Shown: positions 44,616-52,695 of the stretch, in pieces
How positions within the stretch are numbered: the stretch's first letter is position 1
How the letters are laid out: the number at the start of each line of letters is the position of its first letter
Assembly: GCF_003050745.1 (NCBI RefSeq)
Contig: NZ_QAOF01000012.1
Coordinates: 1 to 64,000, forward strand
Origin: Sphingomonas sp. PP-CE-3G-477
GTDB lineage: Bacteria > Pseudomonadota > Alphaproteobacteria > Sphingomonadales > Sphingomonadaceae
Direction of reading: 5' to 3'
DNA: 64,000 nt
The notes under the pieces: model-generated
The model's database searches: none
What the model was told of the DNA's origin: nothing
What the model saw: only the letters and a program-made list of their open reading frames with translations
Made by a program: the position numbers and the translations under genes

Positions 44616-45014
44616 CTAGACCCGCACGCTCTTCGGCGCCAACCGGCGGATATCGAGGACGTCGACCTGCGCGAGCATCACCGCGCCCAGCGCCTTGTCC
44701 CCGGTCTCGACCAATATCCCCTCGTGCGTCGCGCGCACCGTCCGCCACGATACCTCGCGGACCGTCAGGGTTTTGCCGATCCGCTTCACCGCAGCGACAC
44801 GCCCGTCATCCGCGATCGCCAGCGCGCCCTGCCCATCCGCACCGACAACGGCACCCGCTACGGCAAACCCGCGAAGCTGCGCCTGCGCCGCGTCCGCCGC
44901 CTCTTCCGGAGTCTCGATCTTCACGACCCGCCGCATCCGCACGACCACCCAGGCCAGGCCAGCGAGCAGCAGCACAACGACGGCCACGATGCCGCCGACG
45001 ATGGCAGGCGTCAT
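44616..45014 (-). CDS. single-pass membrane protein, unknown function
   Basis: Not recognised. 132 aa: one N-terminal helix (IVGGIVAVVVLLLAGLAWVV), a basic juxtamembrane patch (RMRRVVK), an Ala-rich helix (TPEEAADAAQAQLRGF) and a compact beta-rich domain with ALAIADDGRVAAVKRIGKTL and a strand ending VDVLDIRRLAPKSVRV. It starts in the stop codon of the TIGR01244-type gene and so belongs to the recQ operon. Confidence 0.75.
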   Translation of the reverse strand: MTPAIVGGIVAVVVLLLAGLAWVVVRMRRVVKIETPEEAADAAQAQLRGFAVAGAVVGADGQGALAIADDGRVAAVKRIGKTLTVREVSWRTVRATHEGILVETGDKALGAVMLAQVDVLDIRRLAPKSVRV

Positions 45015-45439
45015 CGCGGCCCTGCGAGCGCGTCCAGCATCGGTCGGATTCCGCGCAGGTCATACCCGGCGTCCTCGGCCTGCGCGAGCAACAGGTTCGG
45101 GTTGCGCCCCGCCTTCGCCGCCGCCAGCGCCCACAGGTTGCAGCTCCGCGTCCCCGACCGGCAATACGCCAGCACGGGCCCGTCCGAATCCGTCAGCGCC
45201 TGCGTCATCGCGTCGATCTGTGGATGCGAGAACCCCGCATGCGTCACCGGAATCGAGACGTATTTCAGCCCGGCCGCTTCCGCCGCGGCGCGGATCGCAT
45301 CACCCGAAGGCTGCCCCGCATCCTCGTCGTCGGGTCGGTTGTTGACGATCGTCTTGAACCCCGCCGCAGCGATTTCCGCAACTTGCTCGACCGCGATCTG
45401 TGGCGCGACCGAAATACTTTCGTTTATTTGCCGTATCAT
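45011..45439 (-). CDS. TIGR01244/DUF442-family phosphatase- or sulfurtransferase-like protein
   Basis: 142-aa protein of the family related to the N-terminal part of Blh/BigR-linked proteins and to dual-specificity phosphatases. Hallmarks: ISVAPQIAVEQVAEIAAAGF, TIVNNRPDDEDAGQPSG, and the Cys-x5-Arg loop LAYCRSGTRSCNLWAL. The Cys-Arg P-loop suggests phosphatase or persulfide chemistry; the actual substrate is not known. Overlaps recQ and the following gene by 4 bp each. Confidence 0.85.
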   Translation of the reverse strand: MIRQINESISVAPQIAVEQVAEIAAAGFKTIVNNRPDDEDAGQPSGDAIRAAAEAAGLKYVSIPVTHAGFSHPQIDAMTQALTDSDGPVLAYCRSGTRSCNLWALAAAKAGRNPNLLLAQAEDAGYDLRGIRPMLDALAGPR

Positions 45440-47211
45440 GCGGACTCGCGGATGACCTGGAGGAAGGCATCCCCATAGGCGTCGAGCTTGCGCGCGCCAA
45501 TGCCTGATAACAAGCTGAGCTCGGCACGCGACGCCGGCCGCTGCCGCGCAATGTCACGCAACACTGAATCGTGGAAGATCACATACGGTGGAACGCCCGC
45601 TTCCTTCGCCAGATCGCGCCGCCGCACGCGCAACGCCTCGAACAGCGGATCGTCCACGGGGTTCGGCACGACGCCCACCGCGCCCTTGCGCCGCCGCTCA
45701 CGCTTCGGCGGCACGACGATCGACACCGCCGCCTCGCCCTTGAGGATCGCCTTCGCCGCCGGCCCGAACTCCAGCCCGCCATGCGGGTTGGTGCGCAGCG
45801 CATCCTTCAGCATCAAAGCCCGCGACACCGGTTTCAGCAACGCCACCTCGTCGCCCTCGACGATCCCGTACACCGACAGCGCCTCGTGCCCGTTCATCAG
45901 GCTCCGCTCCGACGACACCCCCGTCAGGATGCCCTCGATATACCCCACGCCGTACATCTGCCCGGTCCGAAACACCGCCGACAGGAACTTCCGCGCCGTC
46001 TCGGTCGCGTCGACCGCATCGACGTTACCAAGGCAATTGTCGCAATTGCCGCAATCCTCCAGCTGCTCCTCGCCGAAATGCTTGAGCAGGATCCGCCGCC
46101 GGCACCCGGCCGTCTCGACCAGCCCGCCCATCGCGGTCAGCCGCTGCCGCTCGCCCGCCTGCCGCTCGGGCTCGACCTCGCCGATCCGCTGCCGAGCACG
46201 CGCGAAATCCTCCGCACCCCAGAACAGGTGCGCGATCGCCGGATCGCCGTCACGCCCCGCGCGGCCGGTCTCCTGGTAATAGGCCTCGATCGATTTCGGC
46301 AGCCCGGCATGCGCCACGAACCGCACGTCGGGCTTGTCGATCCCCATCCCGAACGCGACCGTGGCGCAGATCACCATGTCCTCGCTCGCGACGAAATCCG
46401 CCTGGTTCTTCGCGCGCACCTGCGGATCGAGCCCGGCATGATACGCCCGCGTCGGCCGCCCGCTCCGCCCCAGCGCCTCCGCCAGCTTCTCGGTCGCCGC
46501 GCGCGTCTGCGCATAGACGATCCCCGGCCCCGGAATCTTCTCCAGGATGTCCGCGATCTGCCGGTTGACGTTGTCGCGCCCCGAAATCGCATAGCGGATG
46601 TTCGGCCGGTCGAACCCCGACACGATCAGCCCCTCCTGCGAGATCCCCAACTGCTCAAGGATATCCGCCCGCGTATGCGCATCCGCGGTCGCCGTCAGCG
46701 CGAGGCGCGGCACATCCGGAAAACTGTCGAGCAACGGCCGCAGCAACCGGTAGTCCGGCCGGAAATCATGCCCCCACTCGCTGACGCAATGCGCCTCGTC
46801 GATCGCAAACAAGCTGAGCTTGGCCTGCGACAGAAGATTGCGAAAACTCTCGTTCGAAGCGCGCTCCGGCGCCACGTACAGCAAATCGAGATCGCCAGCC
46901 CGGAACCGCGCGATCGTCTCCTCTCGATTGGTATCGACCGACGTCAGCGTCGCCGCCTTGATCCCGACAGCAGTCGCCGCCCGCAACTGGTCATGCATCA
47001 ACGCGATCAGCGGCGACACGACCACGCACGTCCCCTCCAGCATCGTCGCCGGCAACTGGTAACACAGCGACTTGCCCGCACCCGTCGGCATCACCGCCAG
47101 CGTCCGCTGCCCCGCGAGCACCCGGTCGACGACATCGCGCTGCACGCCACGAAAATCAGGAAAGCCGAAGATGCGCTGGAGATCGGGAAGGGGGTCGAGT
47201 GCCATTGCCAT
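45436..47211 (-). CDS. recQ: ATP-dependent DNA helicase RecQ
   Basis: 3'-5' helicase for recombination repair. Helicase motifs: FRGVQRDVVDRVLAG (motif 0), MPTGAGKSLCYQLPA (Walker A), FAIDEAHCVSEWGHDFRPDY (DEAH plus the aromatic-rich loop), LALTATAD, and YYQETGRAGRDG (motif VI). The zinc knuckle (CRRRILLKHFGE..CGNCDNC) and a C-terminal HRDC domain (LLSGIGARKLDAYGDAFLQV) are present. The start at 47211 gives 591 aa; an upstream in-frame start adds 19 basic residues. It heads a three-gene overlapping operon. Confidence 0.95.
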   Translation of the reverse strand: MAMALDPLPDLQRIFGFPDFRGVQRDVVDRVLAGQRTLAVMPTGAGKSLCYQLPATMLEGTCVVVSPLIALMHDQLRAATAVGIKAATLTSVDTNREETIARFRAGDLDLLYVAPERASNESFRNLLSQAKLSLFAIDEAHCVSEWGHDFRPDYRLLRPLLDSFPDVPRLALTATADAHTRADILEQLGISQEGLIVSGFDRPNIRYAISGRDNVNRQIADILEKIPGPGIVYAQTRAATEKLAEALGRSGRPTRAYHAGLDPQVRAKNQADFVASEDMVICATVAFGMGIDKPDVRFVAHAGLPKSIEAYYQETGRAGRDGDPAIAHLFWGAEDFARARQRIGEVEPERQAGERQRLTAMGGLVETAGCRRRILLKHFGEEQLEDCGNCDNCLGNVDAVDATETARKFLSAVFRTGQMYGVGYIEGILTGVSSERSLMNGHEALSVYGIVEGDEVALLKPVSRALMLKDALRTNPHGGLEFGPAAKAILKGEAAVSIVVPPKRERRRKGAVGVVPNPVDDPLFEALRVRRRDLAKEAGVPPYVIFHDSVLRDIARQRPASRAELSLLSGIGARKLDAYGDAFLQVIRESA

Positions 47212-47345
47212 GCGATCTAGGCGTCGCGCAGTCGCCCGTCGAGAGGCGAGCCTGCATTGGTTATCCAATCATTACCGATCATAAATTCGTTGCGAATACG
47301 ATATGACGCGCCAAGATCGCGGCGCCTGACGCCGGAGACTTCACG

Positions 47346-48317
47346 ATGATCGCCAATATCCTGAGAACCGGCGTGGCGGCATCGGTGCTCGTGAGCAGCG
47401 TCGCGCTAGCCGGCGACACGGTCACGGCCATCCGCGACGTACCGGTCGGCGGGATGATCGCCGCAACGATCGACGGCAAGCCCGTCACGCTGCGCGTCGA
47501 CCCCGCCGCGCCCGGCCTGGTCTTCGTCACGACCGCGGTCGCCGAGCGACTTGCGTCGAAGGGCGGTGCGCTGGGACTCGGCTATTCGGTCGGCGGGCAA
47601 GGCGCGATGCAGGCGACGACGGTCCGCCCGATGACGTTCGGGACCAACGCGGTGAAGCGGCGGATCGGCTTTCCGAGCCGTAAGCACGAGACCAAGGGGA
47701 AGGCTGCGGACCCGCGCTGGGTCGGGCGGCCCTATGCCGATGTCGGCGACGGCACCATCGGCCCGGCGTCGCTACCCGAACCCGTCGTACGAATCCTCCT
47801 GAACGCGCCGCGGGCTGGCGAACGGACCGTCGCGTTGCCGATGGTCGACGGCGGCGGCCTGCTGGGCAAGCTCTCCGGGACCTTCGCGCAAATCACGATC
47901 GGCGGCCAGCCGATCCGGGTCCGCTTCGATCCCTATCATCCACGCACGACCGTCACCGCCAACGCCGCCACGCTGATCGCGCAGGCGCAGCGCGGCACGC
48001 TGGCCGGCCTCACCGCACCGGTCGAGATCGCCTTCGGTATCGCCCGACCTGTCCGCATGATGACGCTCGCCACCCCGCTGTTGGTCGGCCCGCTCGCGCT
48101 ATCGTCGCTCGGCGTCCGCACCACCGACGTCGGCAACGCCGCCGCGATTCCGGATGCCGACGCGCCGCCACCCGACCCCGACGAGATCGTCGTCGTCGCC
48201 AAGGGCAAGCGCGACGCCAACCGCGATCGCCTGACGATCGGCGCCGACCTGCTTGACCGCTGCTCCGCCATCGTCTTCGACAAACCCGCCAAGCAGATCC
48301 GCCTCACCTGCGGGTAG
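47346..48317 (+). CDS. exported protein with two retropepsin-like lobes lacking catalytic signature
   Basis: 323 aa with a signal peptide ending SVALAG. Two similar strand-loop segments, GKPVTLRVDPAAPGLVFVTT (about residue 43) and GQPIRVRFDPYHPRTTVTAN (about residue 186), match the position where aspartyl proteases carry DTGAS, but the loops read DPAAPG and DPYHPR. A late segment (PPDPDEIVVVAKGKRDANRD) and a C-terminal Cys pair (DRCSAIVF, IRLTCG) follow. I infer a degenerate pepsin-like fold without protease activity, possibly a binding protein. Not matched to a named family. Confidence 0.65.
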   Translation: MIANILRTGVAASVLVSSVALAGDTVTAIRDVPVGGMIAATIDGKPVTLRVDPAAPGLVFVTTAVAERLASKGGALGLGYSVGGQGAMQATTVRPMTFGTNAVKRRIGFPSRKHETKGKAADPRWVGRPYADVGDGTIGPASLPEPVVRILLNAPRAGERTVALPMVDGGGLLGKLSGTFAQITIGGQPIRVRFDPYHPRTTVTANAATLIAQAQRGTLAGLTAPVEIAFGIARPVRMMTLATPLLVGPLALSSLGVRTTDVGNAAAIPDADAPPPDPDEIVVVAKGKRDANRDRLTIGADLLDRCSAIVFDKPAKQIRLTCG

Positions 48318-48371
48318 GCTCGGTCGGTTGATGGTGGGGGAACGCACAAGTTTCTAAGACGCCGTCGCCAA

Positions 48372-48432
48372 CCTTGTTTCCCCGCGAAGGCGGGGACCCA
48401 GACTGGGCTCCCGCCTTCGCGGGAGAACAAGG
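48372..48432. repeat. palindromic repeat, family B copy 4
   Basis: 61-bp inverted repeat, outer arms CCTTGTTTCCCCGCG and CGCGGGAGAACAAGG, inner arms GAAGGCGGGGACCCAG and CTGGGCTCCCGCCTTC. It lies between the convergent ends of the pepsin-like gene and the Atm1-type exporter. Confidence 0.9.
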
Positions 48433-48549
48433 AAGGCTGAGCAGTCCTTCGATTTCGTCCGGGGCCGTATCTAGGGGGGCCCCGAACGCGTCTGACATCA
48501 CAGAAACTATGGCGAGCGTTCATCATCGATGACGACGCACTGCCCGTGC

Positions 48550-50379
48550 CTACTCCGCCGCCAACGCCCCATCGTCATCACCAGCCCGCTCCTGCGCCTG
48601 CCGGTTCCACATCTCCGCATACACGCCGCCCTGCCGCAGCAAGTCCGCATGCGTCCCCTTCTCGACGATCCTCCCCGCCTCCAGTACGACGATCTGGTCC
48701 GCATGCACCACCGTGGAGAGCCGGTGCGCGATCACGATCGTCGTGCGCCCGCGCTCGATCGCCTCCAGCGTATCGAGGATTTCCGCCTCGGTCCGGCTAT
48801 CGAGCGCCGACGTAGCCTCGTCCAGGATCAGGATCGGCGGGTTCTTCAGCAGCGTCCGCGCAATCGCCACACGCTGCTTCTCGCCGCCCGACAGCTTCAG
48901 CCCACGCTCGCCGACGCGCGTCTCATACCCCAGGGGCTGACGCTCGATGAACCCCGAGATCGCCGCACCCTTGGCCGCAACCTCGACCTCGGGCATCTCG
49001 GCCCCCTCACGGCCATAGGCGATGTTGTACCCGATCGTGTCGTTGAACAGCACCGTATCCTGCGGCACGATCCCGATCGCAGCCCGCAGCGAAGCCTGCC
49101 GCACCTGCGCGATATCCTGCCCATCGACGGTAATCCGCCCGCCCGTCAGGTCGTAAAACCGGTAGAGCAACCGGGCGAGCGTCGACTTGCCCGCACCCGA
49201 CGGCCCCACCACCGCCAGCGTAGATCCCGCCGGCACGTCCAGCTCCAGGTCGCGCAAAATCGGCCGCCCCGCGTCATAGCCGAACGACACCCCCTCGAAC
49301 CGGACATGCCCCGCGCTCACCGCCAGCGCAGGCGCCCCCGGCGCATCGACGACCGTGGCCGGCGTATCGATCAGGTCGAACATTGCCGCCATGTCGAGCG
49401 CGCCCTGCCGGATCGTGCGATACACCATCCCCAACAGATCGAGCGGCCGGAACAGCTGCGCCAGCAGCGTCGACACGAACACCACGTCGCCCGCCGACGC
49501 CTCGCCGCGGCTCCACCGCCACACTACGAACCCCATGCCGCCCGCCAGCATCACGTTGGTGATCAGCGCCTGGCCGAGGTTGAGCCAGGCGAGCGAATTC
49601 TCGCTTTTCACCGCCGCCTCGGAATACGCGGTGATCGCGCTGTCGTAGCGCCGCGCCTCGCGCTCCTCCGCGCCGAAATACTTCACCGTTTCGAAGTTCA
49701 GCAGCGAATCCACCGCATGCGCGACCGCCCCGGTATCGAGGTCGTTCATCCGCGCGCGCAGCGCATTGCGCCAGTCGGTCACCATCCGCGTGAACGCGAT
49801 ATAGCCGACCACCATCACCACGGTCGCCACGACCAGCGGCCAACCGAACTTGGTCCAGAACAGCCCGAGTACCAGCACCAGTTCGAACACCGTCGGCGCG
49901 ATATTGAACAGCAGAAAATACAGCATCGTATCGATGCTCTTGGTGCCGCGCTCGACCACCTTGGTGACCGCACCCGTCCGCCTGGACAGGTGAAAATCGA
50001 GGCTCAGCGCATGCAGATGGCGAAACACCTGCGCCGCCAGCCGCCGCGATGCGTCCTGCCCGACACGCTCGAACACCGCATTGCGCAAATTATCGAACAG
50101 TGTCGTCCCGAACCGCGACGCCGCGTACCCGACCACCAGCAGCACGACGAGCGTCAGCGCCCCGCGATCGTTCCCCGCCATCCGGTCGACCGCGTATTTC
50201 AACGTGAACGCCGCGCCGAAAACCTGGATCAGCTTCGACGCGATCACCAGCAGCATCGCGACGACGATCCGCGCCTTCAGCTTGGGCTGCCCCGCCGGCC
50301 ACAGGAACGGCAGGAAACGGCGGAGCGTCGGCAGCAACGGCTGGTCCGCGCGGGTGGAGGTGTAGGTGTCAGGTGGCAT
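48550..50379 (-). CDS. Atm1-type ABC exporter (NaAtm1-like)
   Basis: Half-transporter of the ABCB7/Atm1/HMT1 class: six membrane helices (about residues 30-300) fused to an ATPase. From memory it resembles NaAtm1 of Novosphingobium closely (NLRNxVFERVGQDA, RRTGxVTKVxERGTKSIDTM, FRPLDxLGMVYRTIRQG). ATPase motifs: VVGPSGAGKSTLARLL (Walker A), LKLSGGEKQRVAIARTL (signature), ILILDEATSALDS (Walker B). The start at 50379 (MPPDTYT) is chosen to match family length, 609 aa. Likely exports glutathione-derived or metal-thiol compounds across the inner membrane. Confidence 0.92.
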   Translation of the reverse strand: MPPDTYTSTRADQPLLPTLRRFLPFLWPAGQPKLKARIVVAMLLVIASKLIQVFGAAFTLKYAVDRMAGNDRGALTLVVLLVVGYAASRFGTTLFDNLRNAVFERVGQDASRRLAAQVFRHLHALSLDFHLSRRTGAVTKVVERGTKSIDTMLYFLLFNIAPTVFELVLVLGLFWTKFGWPLVVATVVMVVGYIAFTRMVTDWRNALRARMNDLDTGAVAHAVDSLLNFETVKYFGAEEREARRYDSAITAYSEAAVKSENSLAWLNLGQALITNVMLAGGMGFVVWRWSRGEASAGDVVFVSTLLAQLFRPLDLLGMVYRTIRQGALDMAAMFDLIDTPATVVDAPGAPALAVSAGHVRFEGVSFGYDAGRPILRDLELDVPAGSTLAVVGPSGAGKSTLARLLYRFYDLTGGRITVDGQDIAQVRQASLRAAIGIVPQDTVLFNDTIGYNIAYGREGAEMPEVEVAAKGAAISGFIERQPLGYETRVGERGLKLSGGEKQRVAIARTLLKNPPILILDEATSALDSRTEAEILDTLEAIERGRTTIVIAHRLSTVVHADQIVVLEAGRIVEKGTHADLLRQGGVYAEMWNRQAQERAGDDDGALAAE

Positions 50380-50461
50380 GGATCGATGCGATGTAGGCGC
50401 AGTCAAGCCCCGGCGAAAGCAGTTGGGGGAACAATCCTGCCACTTCGTCGCTTTTGTTACC

Positions 50462-50479
50462 GTGTCCAACGTCGGACAC
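50462..50479. promoter_or_regulatory. candidate operator palindrome in a divergent promoter
   Basis: GTGTCCAACGTCGGACAC is an 18-bp inverted repeat with 8 of 9 symmetric pairs matching. It lies between the divergent starts of the Atm1-type exporter (50379) and the small Cys-containing protein (50501), 21 bp before the latter. A repressor or metal-sensor site is plausible; unproven. Confidence 0.4.
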
Positions 50480-50500
50480 CGCGAGCCACTGGAGAATGAA

Positions 50501-50731
50501 ATGGAACCGCTGTTCTACGTCATGGCCATCATGGGCTGCGGTGATGGCAATTTGAATTGCACCGAGGCACGGGTCATCCCGGCACGCTATGAGACGATGG
50601 CGCAGTGCCGTGCAGCGCTTCCCGATCAACTGGCGCAGAACACCGACGTTCCGTATCCCATGATCGGCGCTAACTGCCGTGCGCAGGGCAACCAGATGGC
50701 GAAGACCGGCAAGGCTAAGCCACAGGGTTAA
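50501..50731 (+). CDS. small four-cysteine protein, unknown function
   Basis: 76-aa protein starting MEPLFYVMAIMGCGDG with GGAGA 6 bp upstream. It contains four cysteines (in MGCGDG, LNCTEA, AQCRAAL and ANCRAQG) and the phrase RVIPARYETMAQCRAALPDQ. The N-terminus is hydrophobic and may serve as a short signal or membrane anchor; the rest fits a small disulfide-bonded periplasmic domain. It is divergent from the Atm1-type exporter. Not matched to a named family. Confidence 0.7.
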   Translation: MEPLFYVMAIMGCGDGNLNCTEARVIPARYETMAQCRAALPDQLAQNTDVPYPMIGANCRAQGNQMAKTGKAKPQG

Positions 50732-50732
50732 A

Positions 50733-50790
50733 CTGTTTCCCCGCGAAGGCGGGGACCCAGATTGGACTCCCGCCTTCGCGGGAGAACAAG
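50733..50790. repeat. palindromic repeat, family B copy 5
   Basis: Inverted repeat CCCCGCGAAGGCGGGGACCC with right arm GACTCCCGCCTTCGCGGGAG, 2 bp after the stop codon of the small protein and before the convergent end of crtB. Confidence 0.9.
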
Positions 50791-50803
50791 CTAACGTTGA
50801 TGA

Positions 50804-51751
50804 TTACCTAGGCCGCGTCCACAACCGTGCATCCCGTACCGTCCGCGGATACAGCGTACCCCGCTGAGCAGCCTCACGCGCCGCCGTCACGATAAACCCG
50901 AGCTTCTGCATCCCCGACGTCGTCACCCGGTGATCCCACGCATGCTCTCCCCGCGCCGCCACGGTCCGCCCGATCGCCCCATAGATCCCCGCTGCCGACA
51001 GCACCGCCCAAGCCGAACGGAACGACAGCGCCGGCGTCCCCTGCCGCGCGCTAGCCTCGAACGCCGCCGCCCGATCCGCCATCCGCTTCGTCAACACCGC
51101 AAGGCGCGAGCGAAACGGTGGCTTCATGTGCTGCCCCGGCGGAAAGTCCATCTCGACCAGCCAGTCCTCGGGCAGATAGCACCGCCCGACCCGGTCATCC
51201 TCCTCGACATCGCGCGCGATATTGGCAAGCTGGAACGCCATCCCCAGGTCGCACGCGCGGTCAAGCGTATCCTCGTCCTCGGGATCGACCCCCATCGCGA
51301 TCGCCATCATGCACCCGACGACACCCGCGACATGGTAGCAATATTTGTAGAGGTCGTTCTCCGACCGCGGCCGCCATTCGCGCGCATCCAGCGCGAACCC
51401 CTCGACCAGGTCGCGCGCATACCGCTTCGGCAGCCGCGTTTCGGCCGCGAAGATCCGCAGCGCATCGAACGCCGGCTCGCCGACCACTTCGCCCGCGAGT
51501 GCCTGCTCGGTCATGGCCGACAGAGCCAACAGCCGGGCTGGGGCGTCGTCGACCACGGTCATCCCATGGCCATGGTCCTGCCCATCGGCGATATCGTCGC
51601 ACCGCCGGCACCACGCATACAACAGCCACGCCCGCTGGCGCGTAGGCTTGTCGAACAACAAGCTGGCAGCGGCAAAGCTCTTCGACCCGCGCGAGATCGA
51701 CTCATGCGCGGTAGCCACGATCGCCTCGCGCGATGGGAGAGGCTGACTCAC
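50804..51751 (-). CDS. crtB: phytoene synthase
   Basis: Condenses two geranylgeranyl diphosphates to phytoene. The two Asp-rich motifs are YAWCRRCDDIADGQDHG and NIARDVEEDDRVGRCYLP; further family blocks are RYARDLVEGFALD and CYHVAGVVGCMMAIAMG. The start is a GTG at 51751 preceded by a G-rich ribosome site; the open frame upstream lies in a palindromic repeat and is not coding. 315 aa. Separated from crtI/crtY by a LOG-family gene. Confidence 0.93.
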   Translation of the reverse strand: MSQPLPSREAIVATAHESISRGSKSFAAASLLFDKPTRQRAWLLYAWCRRCDDIADGQDHGHGMTVVDDAPARLLALSAMTEQALAGEVVGEPAFDALRIFAAETRLPKRYARDLVEGFALDAREWRPRSENDLYKYCYHVAGVVGCMMAIAMGVDPEDEDTLDRACDLGMAFQLANIARDVEEDDRVGRCYLPEDWLVEMDFPPGQHMKPPFRSRLAVLTKRMADRAAAFEASARQGTPALSFRSAWAVLSAAGIYGAIGRTVAARGEHAWDHRVTTSGMQKLGFIVTAAREAAQRGTLYPRTVRDARLWTRPR

Positions 51752-51786
51752 GACCTGCCCCCCAACGCTACCACCATTGCAGGCCC

Positions 51787-51888
51787 CACCCCGGCGAAGG
51801 CCGGGGCCCAATTGGAAAGGTTGAAGTAACGACGCGCAACGCAAACCAATTCACGTTCCCCAATTGGCCCCCGGCCTCCGCCGGGGTG
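51787..51888. repeat. palindromic repeat, family G
   Basis: Inverted repeat with 29-bp arms, CACCCCGGCGAAGGCCGGGG then CCCAATTGG, and the matching reverse complement at 51860-51888. The centre is 44 bp. It fills the gap between the start of crtB and the end of the LOG gene. Confidence 0.9.
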
Positions 51889-51917
51889 GTGCATGGTGTC
51901 GGGGTGTGGTTCGAAGC

Positions 51918-52499
51918 TCACAAATCCGACGCGTTCATCCGCACGATCGGCTGCGTCGGGACGTGGCGCCCCATCCGGTCGAGCAGCACGTCCAGCGTAT
52001 CCGCCACGATCAGCAGATCCCGGTGCTGCGGCCGCAAGAACCCGACCTCGCCCATCTTCGCCCAGAACGCGATCAGGTGATCGTAATACCCAGCGGTATT
52101 CAGCAACCCGACCGGATCCGCATGATAGCCAAGCTGCGCCCAGCTCAGCGCCTCCCACAGCTCATCCATCGTCCCCGTGCCCCCCGGGATCGTCACGAAC
52201 CCATCGGAAAGATCGGTGAACATCTGCTTGCGCTGATGCATGCCGCTGACGACGTGCAACTCGGTAAGCCCCCGATGCGCGACCTCCGCATCGACCAGCG
52301 CCTGCGGAATGACCCCGATAACTTCGCCACCGCCCTCAAGTGCCCCATCGGCGATCGCGCCCATCAGCCCGGTCCGCCCGCCGCCATAAACGAGGCCAAT
52401 CCCCCGCTCGGCAAAAGCCAGCCCCAGCGCCCGAGCGCCTTTGATATAAGTGGGATCAGCCGGCGTAGCCGACCCGCAATACACAGCAAGTCTCTTCAT
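51918..52499 (-). CDS. LOG-family protein (nucleotide 5'-monophosphate phosphoribohydrolase-like)
   Basis: 193-aa Rossmann-fold protein of the TIGR00730/LOG family. Motifs: MKRLAVYCGSATPADP, LVYGGGRTGLMGAIADGAL and the catalytic and phosphate-binding VTIPGGTGTMDELWEALSW. Family members release the base from nucleoside monophosphates (cytokinin activation in plants, nucleotide salvage in bacteria). It lies between crtB and crtI on the same strand, but a connection with carotenoids is not known. Confidence 0.9.
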   Translation of the reverse strand: MKRLAVYCGSATPADPTYIKGARALGLAFAERGIGLVYGGGRTGLMGAIADGALEGGGEVIGVIPQALVDAEVAHRGLTELHVVSGMHQRKQMFTDLSDGFVTIPGGTGTMDELWEALSWAQLGYHADPVGLLNTAGYYDHLIAFWAKMGEVGFLRPQHRDLLIVADTLDVLLDRMGRHVPTQPIVRMNASDL

Positions 52500-52546
52500 C
52501 CCGCACCGCTAGGGGAAGGGCGCGGGGTGCCGCAAGGAAAGAATGG

Positions 52547-52690
52547 GTTCACGCGGAGACGCGGAGACGCGGAGGTGTTGCGTTCCGGATAGCGTTCGCG
52601 CTGTCTTCACGCAAGTTCCGCAAATCGTTGGAGACACGCTCGCTACGCGACAAGCGCGACACCTCCGCGTCTCCGCGCCTCCGCGTGAAC
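52547..52690. repeat. palindromic repeat, family H
   Basis: 144-bp element with 32-bp outer arms, GTTCACGCGGAGACGCGGAG and onwards, and the reverse complement ending CGCCTCCGCGTGAAC. Each arm is itself made of short tandem units (GCGGAGAC). It occupies most of the gap between the crtI end and the LOG start. Confidence 0.85.
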
Positions 52691-52695
52691 AAACC

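Noticed and set aside
48529..50499. Rightward open frame of 656 codons opposite the Atm1-type exporter
   Set aside because: Same antisense-shadow composition; the leftward frame has complete ABC exporter motifs.
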